DNA of 64,000 bases from Scheffersomyces stipitis CBS 6054 (Eukaryota > Ascomycota > Pichiomycetes > Serinales > Debaryomycetaceae), in contig NC_009047.1 in NCBI RefSeq assembly GCF_000209165.1, forward strand, positions 806,001 to 870,000, given 5' to 3'. Every line of letters starts with the position of its first letter. The first letter of the stretch is position 1. Below, one piece after another: positions 54,508-63,910 of this stretch. The position numbers and the translations under genes were made by a program. A model generated the notes under the pieces. That model searched no databases and was not told where the DNA came from. It saw only the letters and a list, made by a program, of their open reading frames with translations.

Positions 54508-55605
54508 TTACTGATTTCCTCTCAATCTGTGCTGGACCATTGTAAGCAACAAGAAAAGGAAATTAAGGTACGGAATTTCTTGAACAATCTTGCCTCTGTT
54601 GTCTTCACTATTCTTCTTGTAGAGCTTGATGATGTTGCCCAAAATGATATCCAACTCAATCAAACGGCCGTTTCTGGAATCTACCAACATCGATGGCTGA
54701 TAATAAGTTGGAGCATCGTAGAATTCCGTATCCTTGATCATATTGACCACTTGTCTCTCTTCGATAATTTGGTTATATTCTCCATAGTCGTATTTGCTCA
54801 AGTCTCTGTTAGCAACAAGTTGCACCTCCTTCATCAAAGGGTAGATTACTTCGTCGATTATGTTATCTGTGTCCTTTAACTCGTATACTTTGCCTACGTC
54901 CAAATCACAAAGACAACATACAGTGTTGTATGTTGCATTGTACAAGAGTTTCTTCCATCTCGTGTAACGAGCATTATGGTCGAGTTTGGTAGTGTTGATA
55001 TCATTAGAGTATAACTTGATCAACTTCTCCAACGCAGCCGAAGCAGTATCGTCGTGGATCTTGGAGATATCAAAGAGCCCAAGAACGAGAGAATCGTGTG
55101 AAAAATGCGTGATTGTGCCTTTATTGTTCGTAGAACTGATATAGGAAACTCCTGAGATGAAGGTAGCCTCATCTTTCAAATTGCTCCAGTAGCTTTCAAT
55201 GTCGATTCCATTTTGGATCAACACTATGCTGGTTTTACTGTCTGGTTTCAACAATTTAGCTTTATTCTTCTCTACCTGATCCCAGACATTATTTGCATCG
55301 TCTTTTGGAATGACTTTCGTCGAAACTATAATATAGTCAAAGGGACCCGACTCTATTTCCTCCAAGCTCTTGACAACATTGTGAGGCTTGAATCCCGTGA
55401 TTTGGTTCGCAGCTTCGTTCGCGTCGCCATTTTCACGTCTTCCGCCATAATCCACCGAGGAAATGGTGTATCCTTCTTTGGTGACTTTGTCGTAGTCAGA
55501 TCTGATCACAGCTGTGAGATCGATTTTGGAACCATTATTTCTATGCAAGGTGTATGCCACCATGACTCCGACTCCGCCGAGTCCGATGGAGAGCACTTTT
55601 GTCAT
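54508..55605 (-). CDS. 2-dehydropantoate 2-reductase (ketopantoate reductase) family protein
   Basis: This 365-residue protein starts at ATG 55605 (MTKVLSIGLGGVGVMVAY); an upstream extension of the frame lacks an ATG. The ApbA/PanE layout is clear: an N-terminal Rossmann fold with GLGGVG (residues 8-13), an NADPH-binding fold ending DYIIVSTKVIPKDD with the family's Lys, the conserved LIQNGIDIE, and a C-terminal helical domain with the core RYTRWKKLLYNATYNTVCCL. It would reduce ketopantoate to pantoate with NADPH, for coenzyme A synthesis. Yeasts carry several diverged paralogues of this family (Pan5 and relatives), so substrate and symbol stay open. Confidence 0.88.
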   Translation of the reverse strand: MTKVLSIGLGGVGVMVAYTLHRNNGSKIDLTAVIRSDYDKVTKEGYTISSVDYGGRRENGDANEAANQITGFKPHNVVKSLEEIESGPFDYIIVSTKVIPKDDANNVWDQVEKNKAKLLKPDSKTSIVLIQNGIDIESYWSNLKDEATFISGVSYISSTNNKGTITHFSHDSLVLGLFDISKIHDDTASAALEKLIKLYSNDINTTKLDHNARYTRWKKLLYNATYNTVCCLCDLDVGKVYELKDTDNIIDEVIYPLMKEVQLVANRDLSKYDYGEYNQIIEERQVVNMIKDTEFYDAPTYYQPSMLVDSRNGRLIELDIILGNIIKLYKKNSEDNRGKIVQEIPYLNFLFLLLTMVQHRLRGNQ

Positions 55606-56198
55606 GTTGAATATTTGTAGTAATACAAGATCTTCCTCGAGTTTCAAGGAATCTTACAGCACTTTCATTACAGAAGTGGAGTTCGAAATCGTGAAATTTA
55701 TATCTAGATTCAAAGTGCGGAACTTTTCCGTGTTGCCTATCTGGGAATTTAGGCGCTTTTGCTGCAGAGGCATTTCAGGTTGCGTATCGGATTCTTTCGC
55801 GCATGTTCAAAAACGGAGAGTGACAGCGATGGATGCGAAATTCACACAATTGATAAGGCTGTGGATACTATAAGATATATATCAATCTTCCAACTGAATT
55901 GCCAGCTCTATTCTAATATATATCATGAAGAAATGTATAAAATAAAATATAAAATATGGAGATATTTTTGTCTAAATTTCTTAAAATTTGCACAGTGAAT
56001 GAAGAAGTTGTTAGTACTACAATTGTGTCTACGACTTGCTACGCCCACAGCTTAGTAAATTCACTTTTATAATACATACATAATACAAACTTTAAAGCCA
56101 TTAAAGGAAGTAGCTTTCTACCGAAGCAGAATAATATAGCCATAAATATTTTCTTTGAACGGGCACTTGTCTAATTCTCCGCTCTATCATTCCGTCTA
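55606..56198. other. Intergenic region, 593 bp
   Basis: Promoter of the reductase gene and terminator of the CENP-B-type gene. It is AT-rich with TATATA tracts near 55874-55925. No gene is seen. Confidence 0.5.
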
Positions 56199-58136
56199 CT
56201 AGTTCAACTTATCCTTCCAGCCTTTGCTGCCATGGGGAACAGCAGGTACATCCGAATTCATAATCACGGGGTTTCGTGTCCGAGGGAGTGACGAGTTCAT
56301 CAACGGATCTAGGGTGTTTCCGTTTCTTCCTCGAAGCTGGTGGTGATGTGACGACTGCACAAATCCATTTACTGGAGCAAGGCTGTTGCTAGGAGGACTC
56401 GTCTGGGTGGGGGGAACATTTCGCAAGAAGAAGTCGTCTATGTTGGTTATATGTTGTTGCAGTGAAGCTTGTTGCATCTGCTGGACTTGGTGCAATAATT
56501 GCTGGTGTTGCTGCTGTGCCTGTTGCTGTTTTTCTTGCTGCTGTGCCTGTTGCTGTTGAGCATGATGCTGCACATGTTGCGCCTGTTGCTGCTGTTGCTG
56601 TTGCTGGATGGAACGGAGGTTGATCATTCTCTCATTGAAAAACGAGTTTTTGAACTCCTGGAAAATTGCTACAGTCTGCGGATATTCATACTGGTGGTCA
56701 TGAAAGAAGCGGTCGGCAAACATGTAGATAAACCGCTCGATATCTGATCCACTAATTGTCAGTGTGACATCCAACGAAGACCCAGTAGAAGTACCAGCAG
56801 TTGGAGCTGTATCTAACAGAGCATGTGTAGTAGGTGCTTGTGTAGTAGGAGGTGTACTATTGTTATTGTTGGTATTTCCTGTGTTGGCAGTAGAAGCGGT
56901 ACCAGCTCGGTTGGATGTTTGCAGTTTCGAGGAGCTTGTTCCTCTTGTTCCCGACCTGGTTAGTCTCTGCTCAATCTGGTGTCTTTCGTATCGAGCCCGT
57001 AGCTGTTGCTGATAGTCATATGAGGCAGGAGCTGTAGTATCAGACGCGTCCAGGAATCGCTGTGGTAGCCTCAGTGGATGTGATTTCTGCGATTGCAGAG
57101 TCGTTTGGGCTGGCCGTTGCGCTTGCGCCTGTTGCAGGTGCAGTTGTAGTTGTTGCTGCTGTTTATATACATAGTTAAGGTTGAGGTTGCCATTGCCATT
57201 GGAGAAACTCAAGCCCTGGTGTGGCCTGAACTGGTTGGAAGCTCCAGTGGAATTAGTTCCAGAAGCGTTAGCTGGATTAGCAAGTTGTGGATTCAATAAA
57301 TCGTAGCCTGGTCCCTGGGTACTGCCGCTACTTATACTACTATTTGCAGCAGTAGCCGAAGCAAACTCAGTAGCAGGACTATTGCTTGGTGGATTACCAT
57401 TTACCGAATGATCGTTGCTTCGATTATTACTACTACTGGTATTGTTAGTGGCACTACTGTTACTCACGGTTGTATTGTTGTTAGTGTTACTAGCTGCGGT
57501 AGTAGCATTGGTATTATTAGGATTGGTGAGGTTACCGTTAGCAGTATTGCCATCTGTCATTTCGTTCGATTCCTGTTCTGCTCCAGCGTAGTTTTCGTAT
57601 ACTTCTTCAGCTGGCTGTTGGTTTCCAGGTCTAGGCGAAGAAGACGACGACGAAGAGTCGTGGTTCATCCCACCCGCTCCTCCTACGGTGGTTCCGCTCA
57701 TTCTTTTTTTGTTTAGGCCGTGTCTCTTTTTAAACTGACTGAGCCAGCCATGGCTGAATCCTACTAGTCTTTTGGGGTCTTCCACTCCGTACTGGTGGGC
57801 AAAAATCGACCAGTGCTCGCGGAGAATGGGCTCGTTGATTGGTTCGTTCCGTTCAAGTCTCCGTTTTACAAGCATGTCCATAGCTCTGTTGATTTCCTCG
57901 TATTTGAACTTTACTTTTCTCCGGCTCTTTTTGGAAAATGAAGACCCCGCCAGACTCAATCGTTCTCTGAGATCGTCTTCGTTCTTGAGCCATTCGCTGA
58001 AAGAAGATGTCAGGATCAGAATCTCGTTTTTGTACCGGTCTACTGTCTCCAGTTGGGGCCGGTTCGACTGGTGGTAGAAGTCGAGGATTTGTATTTTTTG
58101 CTCTAGTGTAGCTCTAGGTAGCTTGACGGGAGGCAT
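56199..58136 (-). CDS. CENP-B/Tc5-type helix-turn-helix protein with polyglutamine tract
   Basis: This 645-residue protein has an N-terminal DNA-binding region of about 140 residues: a first helix-turn-helix (ATLEQKIQILDFYHQSNRPQ), then a Tc5/CENP-B-type domain (LERNEPINEPILREHWSIFA, ending SHGWLSQFKKRHGLNKKR). That is the layout of Tc5/pogo transposase-derived DNA-binding proteins such as CENP-B, Pdc2 and fission yeast Abp1. No DDE nuclease domain follows. The rest is Ser/Asn/Thr-rich spacer, with a His/Gln block (about residues 505-565) and a second Gln-rich patch near 325-350. It is probably a transcription factor or chromatin protein in the nucleus. Orthologue uncertain. Confidence 0.87.
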   Translation of the reverse strand: MPPVKLPRATLEQKIQILDFYHQSNRPQLETVDRYKNEILILTSSFSEWLKNEDDLRERLSLAGSSFSKKSRRKVKFKYEEINRAMDMLVKRRLERNEPINEPILREHWSIFAHQYGVEDPKRLVGFSHGWLSQFKKRHGLNKKRMSGTTVGGAGGMNHDSSSSSSSPRPGNQQPAEEVYENYAGAEQESNEMTDGNTANGNLTNPNNTNATTAASNTNNNTTVSNSSATNNTSSSNNRSNDHSVNGNPPSNSPATEFASATAANSSISSGSTQGPGYDLLNPQLANPANASGTNSTGASNQFRPHQGLSFSNGNGNLNLNYVYKQQQQLQLHLQQAQAQRPAQTTLQSQKSHPLRLPQRFLDASDTTAPASYDYQQQLRARYERHQIEQRLTRSGTRGTSSSKLQTSNRAGTASTANTGNTNNNNSTPPTTQAPTTHALLDTAPTAGTSTGSSLDVTLTISGSDIERFIYMFADRFFHDHQYEYPQTVAIFQEFKNSFFNERMINLRSIQQQQQQQQAQHVQHHAQQQQAQQQEKQQQAQQQHQQLLHQVQQMQQASLQQHITNIDDFFLRNVPPTQTSPPSNSLAPVNGFVQSSHHHQLRGRNGNTLDPLMNSSLPRTRNPVIMNSDVPAVPHGSKGWKDKLN

Positions 58137-59636
58137 TGTATGTTATGAGACTATGTGATATGATAGGAATTATTTGATATGATTGATATTTCTTAAATGG
58201 TAGTACAAGGATGTTATTGGAGAAGTTGCTGGTTTGATAATTGTTGCTGTTGATTGTGAGTTATGAAATACTCTTTGTATGTAGTATGAGTAGATTGTGT
58301 GAAGAGTATGAATATAAATGAAGACAGGAAAATACTACCAAGGACGGATACCAATGTTTGAATTCACGTCGTCTGTTTGTTCTCAGCGTTAGGATAGCTC
58401 TTACTCTTGTTTGGTAATCCTAGATTCCCAGTTTTATTTCCAAGTGGTTATGAGGAATGGCCCCAATTTTCTTTTTCAAGATTGCACCACTGATATGAGT
58501 ATACCACAACAACCAGATACGTCAATTGAACACTGGGTTTACAAGATTGTAGTACTGAGGTTGGAAGATTCAGTAGAATGCCTAATATCAAAGACTATAT
58601 GTCTGCAGGGACTTCAATGAACTCTGGAAAATGGTTTGGAAGTGGAGCTCAAATTAGTGAAGACTAACTTTTTATAATCAGAAATGGTCGGATTTTGGCC
58701 ACAAAAAAAAAGAGAGAACCAGCCAAATTATAGACGCGTCGTACTGACTCGCTGCTCGACTACTTAAGTAAACTGATGAACAGAAACAGAGACGTCGTTC
58801 GTGGCTGCTGGGTTCACAAATGAAGTCAAGTCTACTTAAACGGTGTTGGCTAAAATAAATAAACCTCTCTCTTAACCAAATTTCGGGCGAGGAGTCTCCT
58901 GCATATCTGCCTTCAAAAGTACATATCTTTTGATTGGAGGGGTATGGCCATCTAAAATGAGGTGGGGGTACTATGGTCGTTTTTGTCGGGCTTTTTTCGT
59001 TAATCCCGGGAAATCTCAGTTGGAGTATAGGTTTAGTGTGAATTGGCAAATTCTCTTTTCAACTAGTGAAAAGAGATTTATCTTGGGTAATTTGGTTCAC
59101 TTGAGTACTGGCACCCCTTCGTTTGTGGAATGTAAAAAATCATCCACATGCAAGGAAAGTGATGGAAAACGGTTGTATGCAGTCATAGATTTTAAGTCTA
59201 TATATATAACGATTTTCCTTTGAATAAATTGTTTCTTCAATTGTAAAAGAGAAATTGAATATAAATTATATACTGTCTTTCGGAGAGCCATAGAAATTGT
59301 TGATGTACCCCAAATTCCCCTCTGTTTGTAAGTATAGAGCTAGTCTATCTAATCTCGCTATACACTTTCAGGTCATTCCTGTATGAACTCAGTAAGAAAT
59401 GAATCGTCACGTGAGCGTATATATATATATATCAATTTTCAGGACCAGACTGGAAGAGTGGATGTGTAAGTAAAGCAAGAATTTCTCGTGATGTAATATG
59501 GATCCTGTAGTAACTTATAATGGCATTCAAGCCTTGAAGCTTTATATCTACTTTTCCTTTTTCTCTTCTGTCTGTCTCTAGTACAATGTGTATTCAAGAA
59601 ATCAATATCGAACAATACTACTAAAAAAACACTTCC
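58137..59636. other. Intergenic region, 1.5 kb
   Basis: Promoter of the CENP-B-type gene and terminator of COF1. A TA microsatellite is at about 59420-59432 and a CACGTG core near 59408. Open frames under 125 codons show no protein features. Confidence 0.55.
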
Positions 59637-60596
59637 TTAGTGGGAAGTTCTGGTGACTCTGTCCAAAACCGATTCGTAGGCAACCTCAGAGAAGTCAGTA
59701 CCCTGGACATCGGCAGCAACACCGTTCAAGGCTCTTCTCAAGGCATCCTTGGAAGAAGCGTACACCATCTTGGCTCTGATTGGAGCGGTGTCTGGCGACC
59801 AGGTGAAGAAAACAATCTTAGATCTCTTGCCTTCACCTCCACCAATCTCGTACTCGAAGTCGTAGATGGCGTATTTACATTCGTTTTCTGGCAACTTTTC
59901 CAAGAATACATCGTAGTCGGTTTCACTGGAGGTTTCTTCGACGACAATTTCTGTCTTGCTGTCGTTCAAGGTGTAGATGATGAACTTGTGCTTCTTGCCC
60001 AACTTTAAATCGTTGAAGGCAGTCAATGACTCATCGGCAACGGCAACACTAGAAGGTTAGTATTCTAATTGATAGTTGATAATTGATAATTTAAGAGTAG
60101 ACAAATAAATGGAAGTCAATAAACAAAAACTCAAACAAATCACAATCTATAGAATAATTAGAACATAATTACACAATAATAGTACCATTAAACCGATACC
60201 TTGGTATCAGAGACATACTAAAGCAATTCCTATGGAAGAATTGAATCTGTTACACTCCAACTGCATAACATAGGATCATATTGCAAATGTGTCATAATTA
60301 TTATTGCTTACTGTTAACTATTGTAACAGTTATCATCCATAGTAGCCACTCTTTCTGTCATCATTCACTTTATGCTTACCCTGATCTGGACTACAACATG
60401 TGTTAGTAACCTTGGAACAATCAGATTCGTGGATCTTTTGGCATGTTCAAGTTGGGAGGCTCATTAATTTCTACTGGCATTGCCACTTCATAGAAACAAT
60501 CGCATAAAACAGACACCATCAATCAGCTCCAATCGCCCATAATTGATTGCCGTTGGCAACTGCCCAAACATCCAATCACATTGCAAGACATACCAT
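59637..60596 (-). CDS. COF1: Cofilin, with two introns and an 11-nt microexon
   Basis: Exons on the minus strand are 60594-60596 (the ATG alone), 60380-60390 (TCCAGATCAGG) and 59637-60048. Joined they encode 141 residues beginning [20 protein letters not shown], which is the cofilin start. Cofilin severs and depolymerises ADP-actin filaments in cortical patches. The ADF-homology fold is complete: [64 protein letters not shown] (read as consecutive blocks), and the C-terminal [15 protein letters not shown]. The S. cerevisiae gene has one intron after the GG of the fifth codon, at the same place as intron 2 here; the intron after the ATG is additional. Codon use is strongly biased, with no CTG, as expected for a highly expressed gene. 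Confidence 0.96.
60049..60379 (-). other. COF1 intron 2, 331 nt
   Basis: Minus-strand 5' site GTAAGC (60379-60374), branch point TACTAAC (60062-60056) and 3' TAG (60051-60049). Fairly long for this genome. I looked for a nested snoRNA and could not support one. Confidence 0.93.
60391..60593 (-). other. COF1 intron 1, 203 nt, directly after the ATG
   Basis: Minus-strand 5' site GTATGT (60593-60588) immediately follows the start codon (ACAATG). The branch point is TACTAAC (60408-60402) and the 3' site TAG (60393-60391). All three signals match the yeast consensus. Confidence 0.92.
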
Positions 60597-62114
60597 TGTG
60601 GAATTTATTTATAGTTAATAAGCGTAGTTGATTGTAGAGTTCAACGTCGACCACCAACAAAGTCGAATGTTGTTCCTTTTAATCTGCGTCGTTCAATTTT
60701 CAATTCTCGGTAGTGACACAAAAATAGTCACGTGACCGTGCCTGAAACAACAAGAATCCCTACGAAGTGGCATATGTATGGTATGATACGGTACAACTGG
60801 AAATGAAAAGGGGTAATGATAGGAGCTGAGATAAGTTGAATGACAATGTTGACGATATGTCTCCTATTATTCTCTACTATTTTTTTGGTGGTGTCTATAA
60901 GGTCTATGGGTGGCTTCTCTGGAAAAAGAAGGATGTGATTCCAGTATAGGAGATTATGTTTTAGTAGTGACAATTGTTCAATTGTGCTTGATTTCCACTC
61001 TGAGGGCACAATATCAGTAGTTCTATCAAATTTAAGAAAAGGTTTGCTTGAGTTTTTGTCTCTGTTTTCACTGTATTGGTTTTCTTATCTTTCTTATCGA
61101 TGGCTGCGAAAAGCTTAGACTCTACAATTTATGAATTACAAGACTACGAAAAGAGGGAGATTGCGGTTCAATTGGCTCGTGTGTTTCACTGGATCGAATT
61201 TTGAGCTTTAAGGAAGGAGCATAGGAGCACTTCGTAGAATTTCGTTGGCTGAGCCAATTTTACTTCAAAAGAGGCAGTGCTTGTTTTAGGAGACGAAAAT
61301 TTGCTGCTTCAGTTTCATAAAGCTCTCTGTTATGGGCTGTAGTCTTTTTTGAATTTGTTAACTAGAAACGACAACTTTAATGTCAATGATTCGTAGGTTA
61401 AGTGGGTTTAAATGAAAAATGGCATTTGTACACAATTTTTCACAAATTCAGCTAAATTCTAAAATTTAAGAAGCTTTTTTCCTTTGTAAACTATACCTTC
61501 ACATTAGAGGTGTACTCTTATAAAAAGATCCTGTGTTCTTGAAAATCGATAAAAGCTTCTGATAGCAAGAATATTTACTCTCTTCTCTACAAATGCTTCT
61601 GAAGAATACTCCTAAATCATCGACCACAATGTAATTCTGCTACAACATGGGAAGACTTTACAGGGAGCTAGAGTCACTATATCATCAAGAGTGAGAATAC
61701 TATCAATTTCTAGCAAATTCCAGAAAGTTAGTCTAACTTACAATCTTAGTATGTATGGTAAAAGTGCTTTCAAGGGTGTTTGATAGCATTTGCGGTATGG
61801 ATCTTTTTCATTTTTCCGAAATGGCAAGTATTAAAGTCGAACTCATTTACTACATAGTTAACCGATCTTCTTCTAATTCATTCAGAATAACTGAAGGAGA
61901 TCTGCAATTAGCATTACCTATTGAAATTACTCAAAACTAGAGAAATGTGCTTAGGGAATTGTAATATATTATTAACTATTGCGGTATGGAGGTTCGTGAC
62001 TTTCACACCATAGATACTGTCCTGATTTGAATTTACATTGGATTATGCCTTATGGCGTAGTGGAACAGTGTGCACAGTTTCTGTGTAGTCGACTGTTCGA
62101 GTCCAACTAGTGAA
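60597..62114. other. Intergenic region upstream of COF1 and tRNA-Ser
   Basis: About 1.5 kb. A TCACGTGA core lies near 60728-60735, upstream of COF1. A tRNA-like segment (62046-62104) is listed separately. No protein gene is seen. Confidence 0.55.
62046..62104 (+). pseudogene. tRNA-like relic with A box and B box
   Basis: TGGCGTAGTGG (62053-62063) matches the Pol III A box and GTTCGAGTCC (62095-62104) the B box, at normal tRNA spacing. A D stem can form (GCGT 62055-62058 with GTGC 62070-62073). The anticodon loop lacks T33, the T stem does not pair, and no 3' acceptor strand matches TGCCTTA. It looks like a decayed tRNA, but a chance match is possible. Confidence 0.4.
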
Positions 62115-62196
62115 GATACGATGGCCGAGTGGTTAAGGCGAAGGATGCAGGTTCCTTTGGGCTCTGCCCGCGCAGGTTCGAACCCTGCTCGTGTCG
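62115..62196 (+). tRNA. tRNA-Ser(CAG), the CUG-reassigning tRNA
   Basis: The full cloverleaf closes. Acceptor GATACGA (62115-62121) pairs with TCGTGTC (62189-62195) and the discriminator base is G. D stem GCC/GGC. Anticodon stem AAGGA/TCCTT holds the loop TGCAGGT: anticodon CAG at 62148-62150, G at position 33 (62147) instead of the usual T, and G37. The long variable arm (GGGC TCT GCCC) marks a serine-type tRNA. The T arm is GCAGG-TTCGAAC-CCTGC. No intron. G33 with anticodon CAG in a serine body is the known hallmark of the tRNA that decodes CUG as Ser in Candida and relatives. A TTTTT Pol III terminator follows at 62202-62206. Confidence 0.98.
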
Positions 62197-62201
62197 ATAT
62201 A

Positions 62202-62206
62202 TTTTT
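62202..62206 (+). terminator. Pol III terminator of tRNA-Ser(CAG)
   Basis: A run of five T residues, six bases past the tRNA end. Confidence 0.85.
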
Positions 62207-62527
62207 GCAAATGAATCTATTATGCTAATAGTATTTCTTTTTGTATAATCTATTGCTTAGAAATAGTAAAACAGTCAAGAAAGAGAATACAATTTTTATA
62301 GAATTAATTGCTTCTGAGATCGTCATCGTAATTTTGCCTCTTTTCGCCATAAATTCTGGAACCGTTCTGTGGCCATCTGCAGGTAGCCCCGAAAAATTTA
62401 ACTATGCAGATATCACCAGACATGATTAGGAAATTTTCAGTTAAATGGACTTGTAGCTTCTCCAGGAATTGTATATAGAACCAGCATTTTAGCAATTTGA
62501 CACCAGCATTATTTTCTTTTCACCGTT
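62207..62527. other. Intergenic region, XDJ1 promoter
   Basis: This 321-bp stretch lies between the tRNA and the DnaJ gene. Only the promoter of the latter is expected; no element is recognised. Confidence 0.5.
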
Positions 62528-63910
62528 ATGGGCTTGTATGAGATTCTTGAGATTGAGTCGCTGGCGTCTTCTGCCGATATCAAGAAAGCCTACAGAAAGC
62601 TAGCACTCCGATACCATCCCGATAAAGCCACCGAGGAAGAGAGACATATCGCCGAAACGAAATTCAAGGAGATCTCGCACGCGTACGAAATACTCAGCGA
62701 CGAGGCAAGACGTGAAGAGTACGACTTTTACGGTACCACCGATGGGATCCATGGCCAGTCTCATATGTATGGAGAACCTGATGGGAATCCATTTGAAAAC
62801 TTCTATGGCGGAGGAGGGCAACAGTATGATCCACGTGATTTCTACAATTTCTTTAATGACATGAACGGAGCCAATGGTCACAGACAGTCAGCTGGGGCCA
62901 AAGCTCGAACCGAAGATGCTGAAATAGAAGTCGATGTCACACTTGAGGATTTGTTTAAGGGTAAAATTATCAGAACCACTTCGACTAGAAACATCATTTG
63001 TACCCTTTGCAAAGGTAAGGGCGCCAAAAAGAATGCAGTGCCCAAAAAGTGTAATACTTGTGATGGAGAAGGTATAGTACGCAAGATTCGTAGAGTGGGT
63101 CCCGGACTTGTAACCCAAGAGTATGTAGACTGCAGTGCCTGCGAAGGTATAGGAAAGTTCTACAGAACCAAGGATAGATGTAAGAAGTGTGAAGGTAAGC
63201 GAGTGATTGAAGAAACCAAGATCTTGGAATTTGAGATAGTCAAGGGTTCACATAGTGGAGAGAAGATTGTGCTTTCTAAGGAGTCAGACGAATACCCAGG
63301 AAAGGAAACCGGTGATGTCAAGTTGACTTTTACCACTAAAGACCATCCCGTTTTCACCAGGAAGGGCGACGATTTGTACGCCAAATACAAGATTCCACTT
63401 GTAGAGGCACTTTGTGGGTTTTCCAGAGTGTTGGTGAAGCATTTAGATGGTAGAGGAATCAAGGTATCTACGCCTCCAGGAAAAGTAATACGTCCCGGAG
63501 ACTATATCAAGATCACAGGCGAGGGCATGCCTGTCAAGAATGGCTCGCTGGGATGGTTCGGTGGCTCATCGTCCAAACGAGGGGACTTGTATATCGAAAT
63601 GGAGATCGAATTCCCTACGGACAATTGGTACTTGGAAAGAAACGATATCCTTAAGATGAAGAATTTGCTTCCTTCAGCCATAAAGAGCAAACTGGATATG
63701 TCCAGACAAACCGTTGACAATGACTCGTTGCCTGAAGCAAACATAGAAGTGTTTACCGACTTTACCATCGCCAAACAAGACGCATTGCCAGACTACAAGG
63801 AAGACTCTCCAACTCCTGCCCCAGAAGAAGAGCACCATAATGGCTACAATGGCTACAATGGCTACAGTGGCTTCGATGGGAGCGCACAACCGGAATGCAC
63901 TCAGCAATAG
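62528..63910 (+). CDS. XDJ1: Class A DnaJ (Hsp40) co-chaperone, Xdj1-like
   Basis: This 460-residue protein has a J domain (residues 1-72) with the HPD triad at 30-32, a short Gly-rich linker, and a four-repeat CxxCxGxG zinc finger (about 158-225: CTLCKGKG, CNTCDGEG, CSACEGIG, CKKCEGKR). Two C-terminal beta-barrel domains follow. It would stimulate Hsp70 ATPase and deliver clients; Xdj1 in S. cerevisiae acts near the mitochondrial import machinery. RPGDYIKITGEGMPV and the tail layout are closer to Xdj1 than to Ydj1. The tail has a short GYN repeat and ends CTQQ (457-460), a CaaX-like box that would allow farnesylation. Xdj1 versus Apj1 is the main uncertainty. Confidence 0.85.
   Translation: MGLYEILEIESLASSADIKKAYRKLALRYHPDKATEEERHIAETKFKEISHAYEILSDEARREEYDFYGTTDGIHGQSHMYGEPDGNPFENFYGGGGQQYDPRDFYNFFNDMNGANGHRQSAGAKARTEDAEIEVDVTLEDLFKGKIIRTTSTRNIICTLCKGKGAKKNAVPKKCNTCDGEGIVRKIRRVGPGLVTQEYVDCSACEGIGKFYRTKDRCKKCEGKRVIEETKILEFEIVKGSHSGEKIVLSKESDEYPGKETGDVKLTFTTKDHPVFTRKGDDLYAKYKIPLVEALCGFSRVLVKHLDGRGIKVSTPPGKVIRPGDYIKITGEGMPVKNGSLGWFGGSSSKRGDLYIEMEIEFPTDNWYLERNDILKMKNLLPSAIKSKLDMSRQTVDNDSLPEANIEVFTDFTIAKQDALPDYKEDSPTPAPEEEHHNGYNGYNGYSGFDGSAQPECTQQ
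63838..63873 (+). repeat. In-frame 9-bp repeat in the DnaJ gene tail
   Basis: AATGGCTAC-type units repeat four times, encoding NGYNGYNGYSGF. It is a typical slippage-prone coding microrepeat. Confidence 0.85.

Noticed and set aside
55606..55647. 14-codon extension of the ketopantoate-reductase-like protein
   Set aside because: It begins with TTG; the ATG at 55605 directly precedes the Rossmann strand.
56499..56747. Leu/Cys-rich frame opposite the polyglutamine tract
   Set aside because: Mirror image of CAG/CAA repeats on the other strand; a shadow of the real gene.
60188..60216. ATG with nearby GTATCG on the minus strand as an alternative COF1 first exon
   Set aside because: It keeps the frame but encodes a non-cofilin start and has a poor donor; the two-intron model gives the exact cofilin N-terminus with consensus sites.
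60049..60379. snoRNA nested in COF1 intron 2
   Set aside because: No convincing pairing of C and D boxes or of H/ACA elements could be seen by eye.
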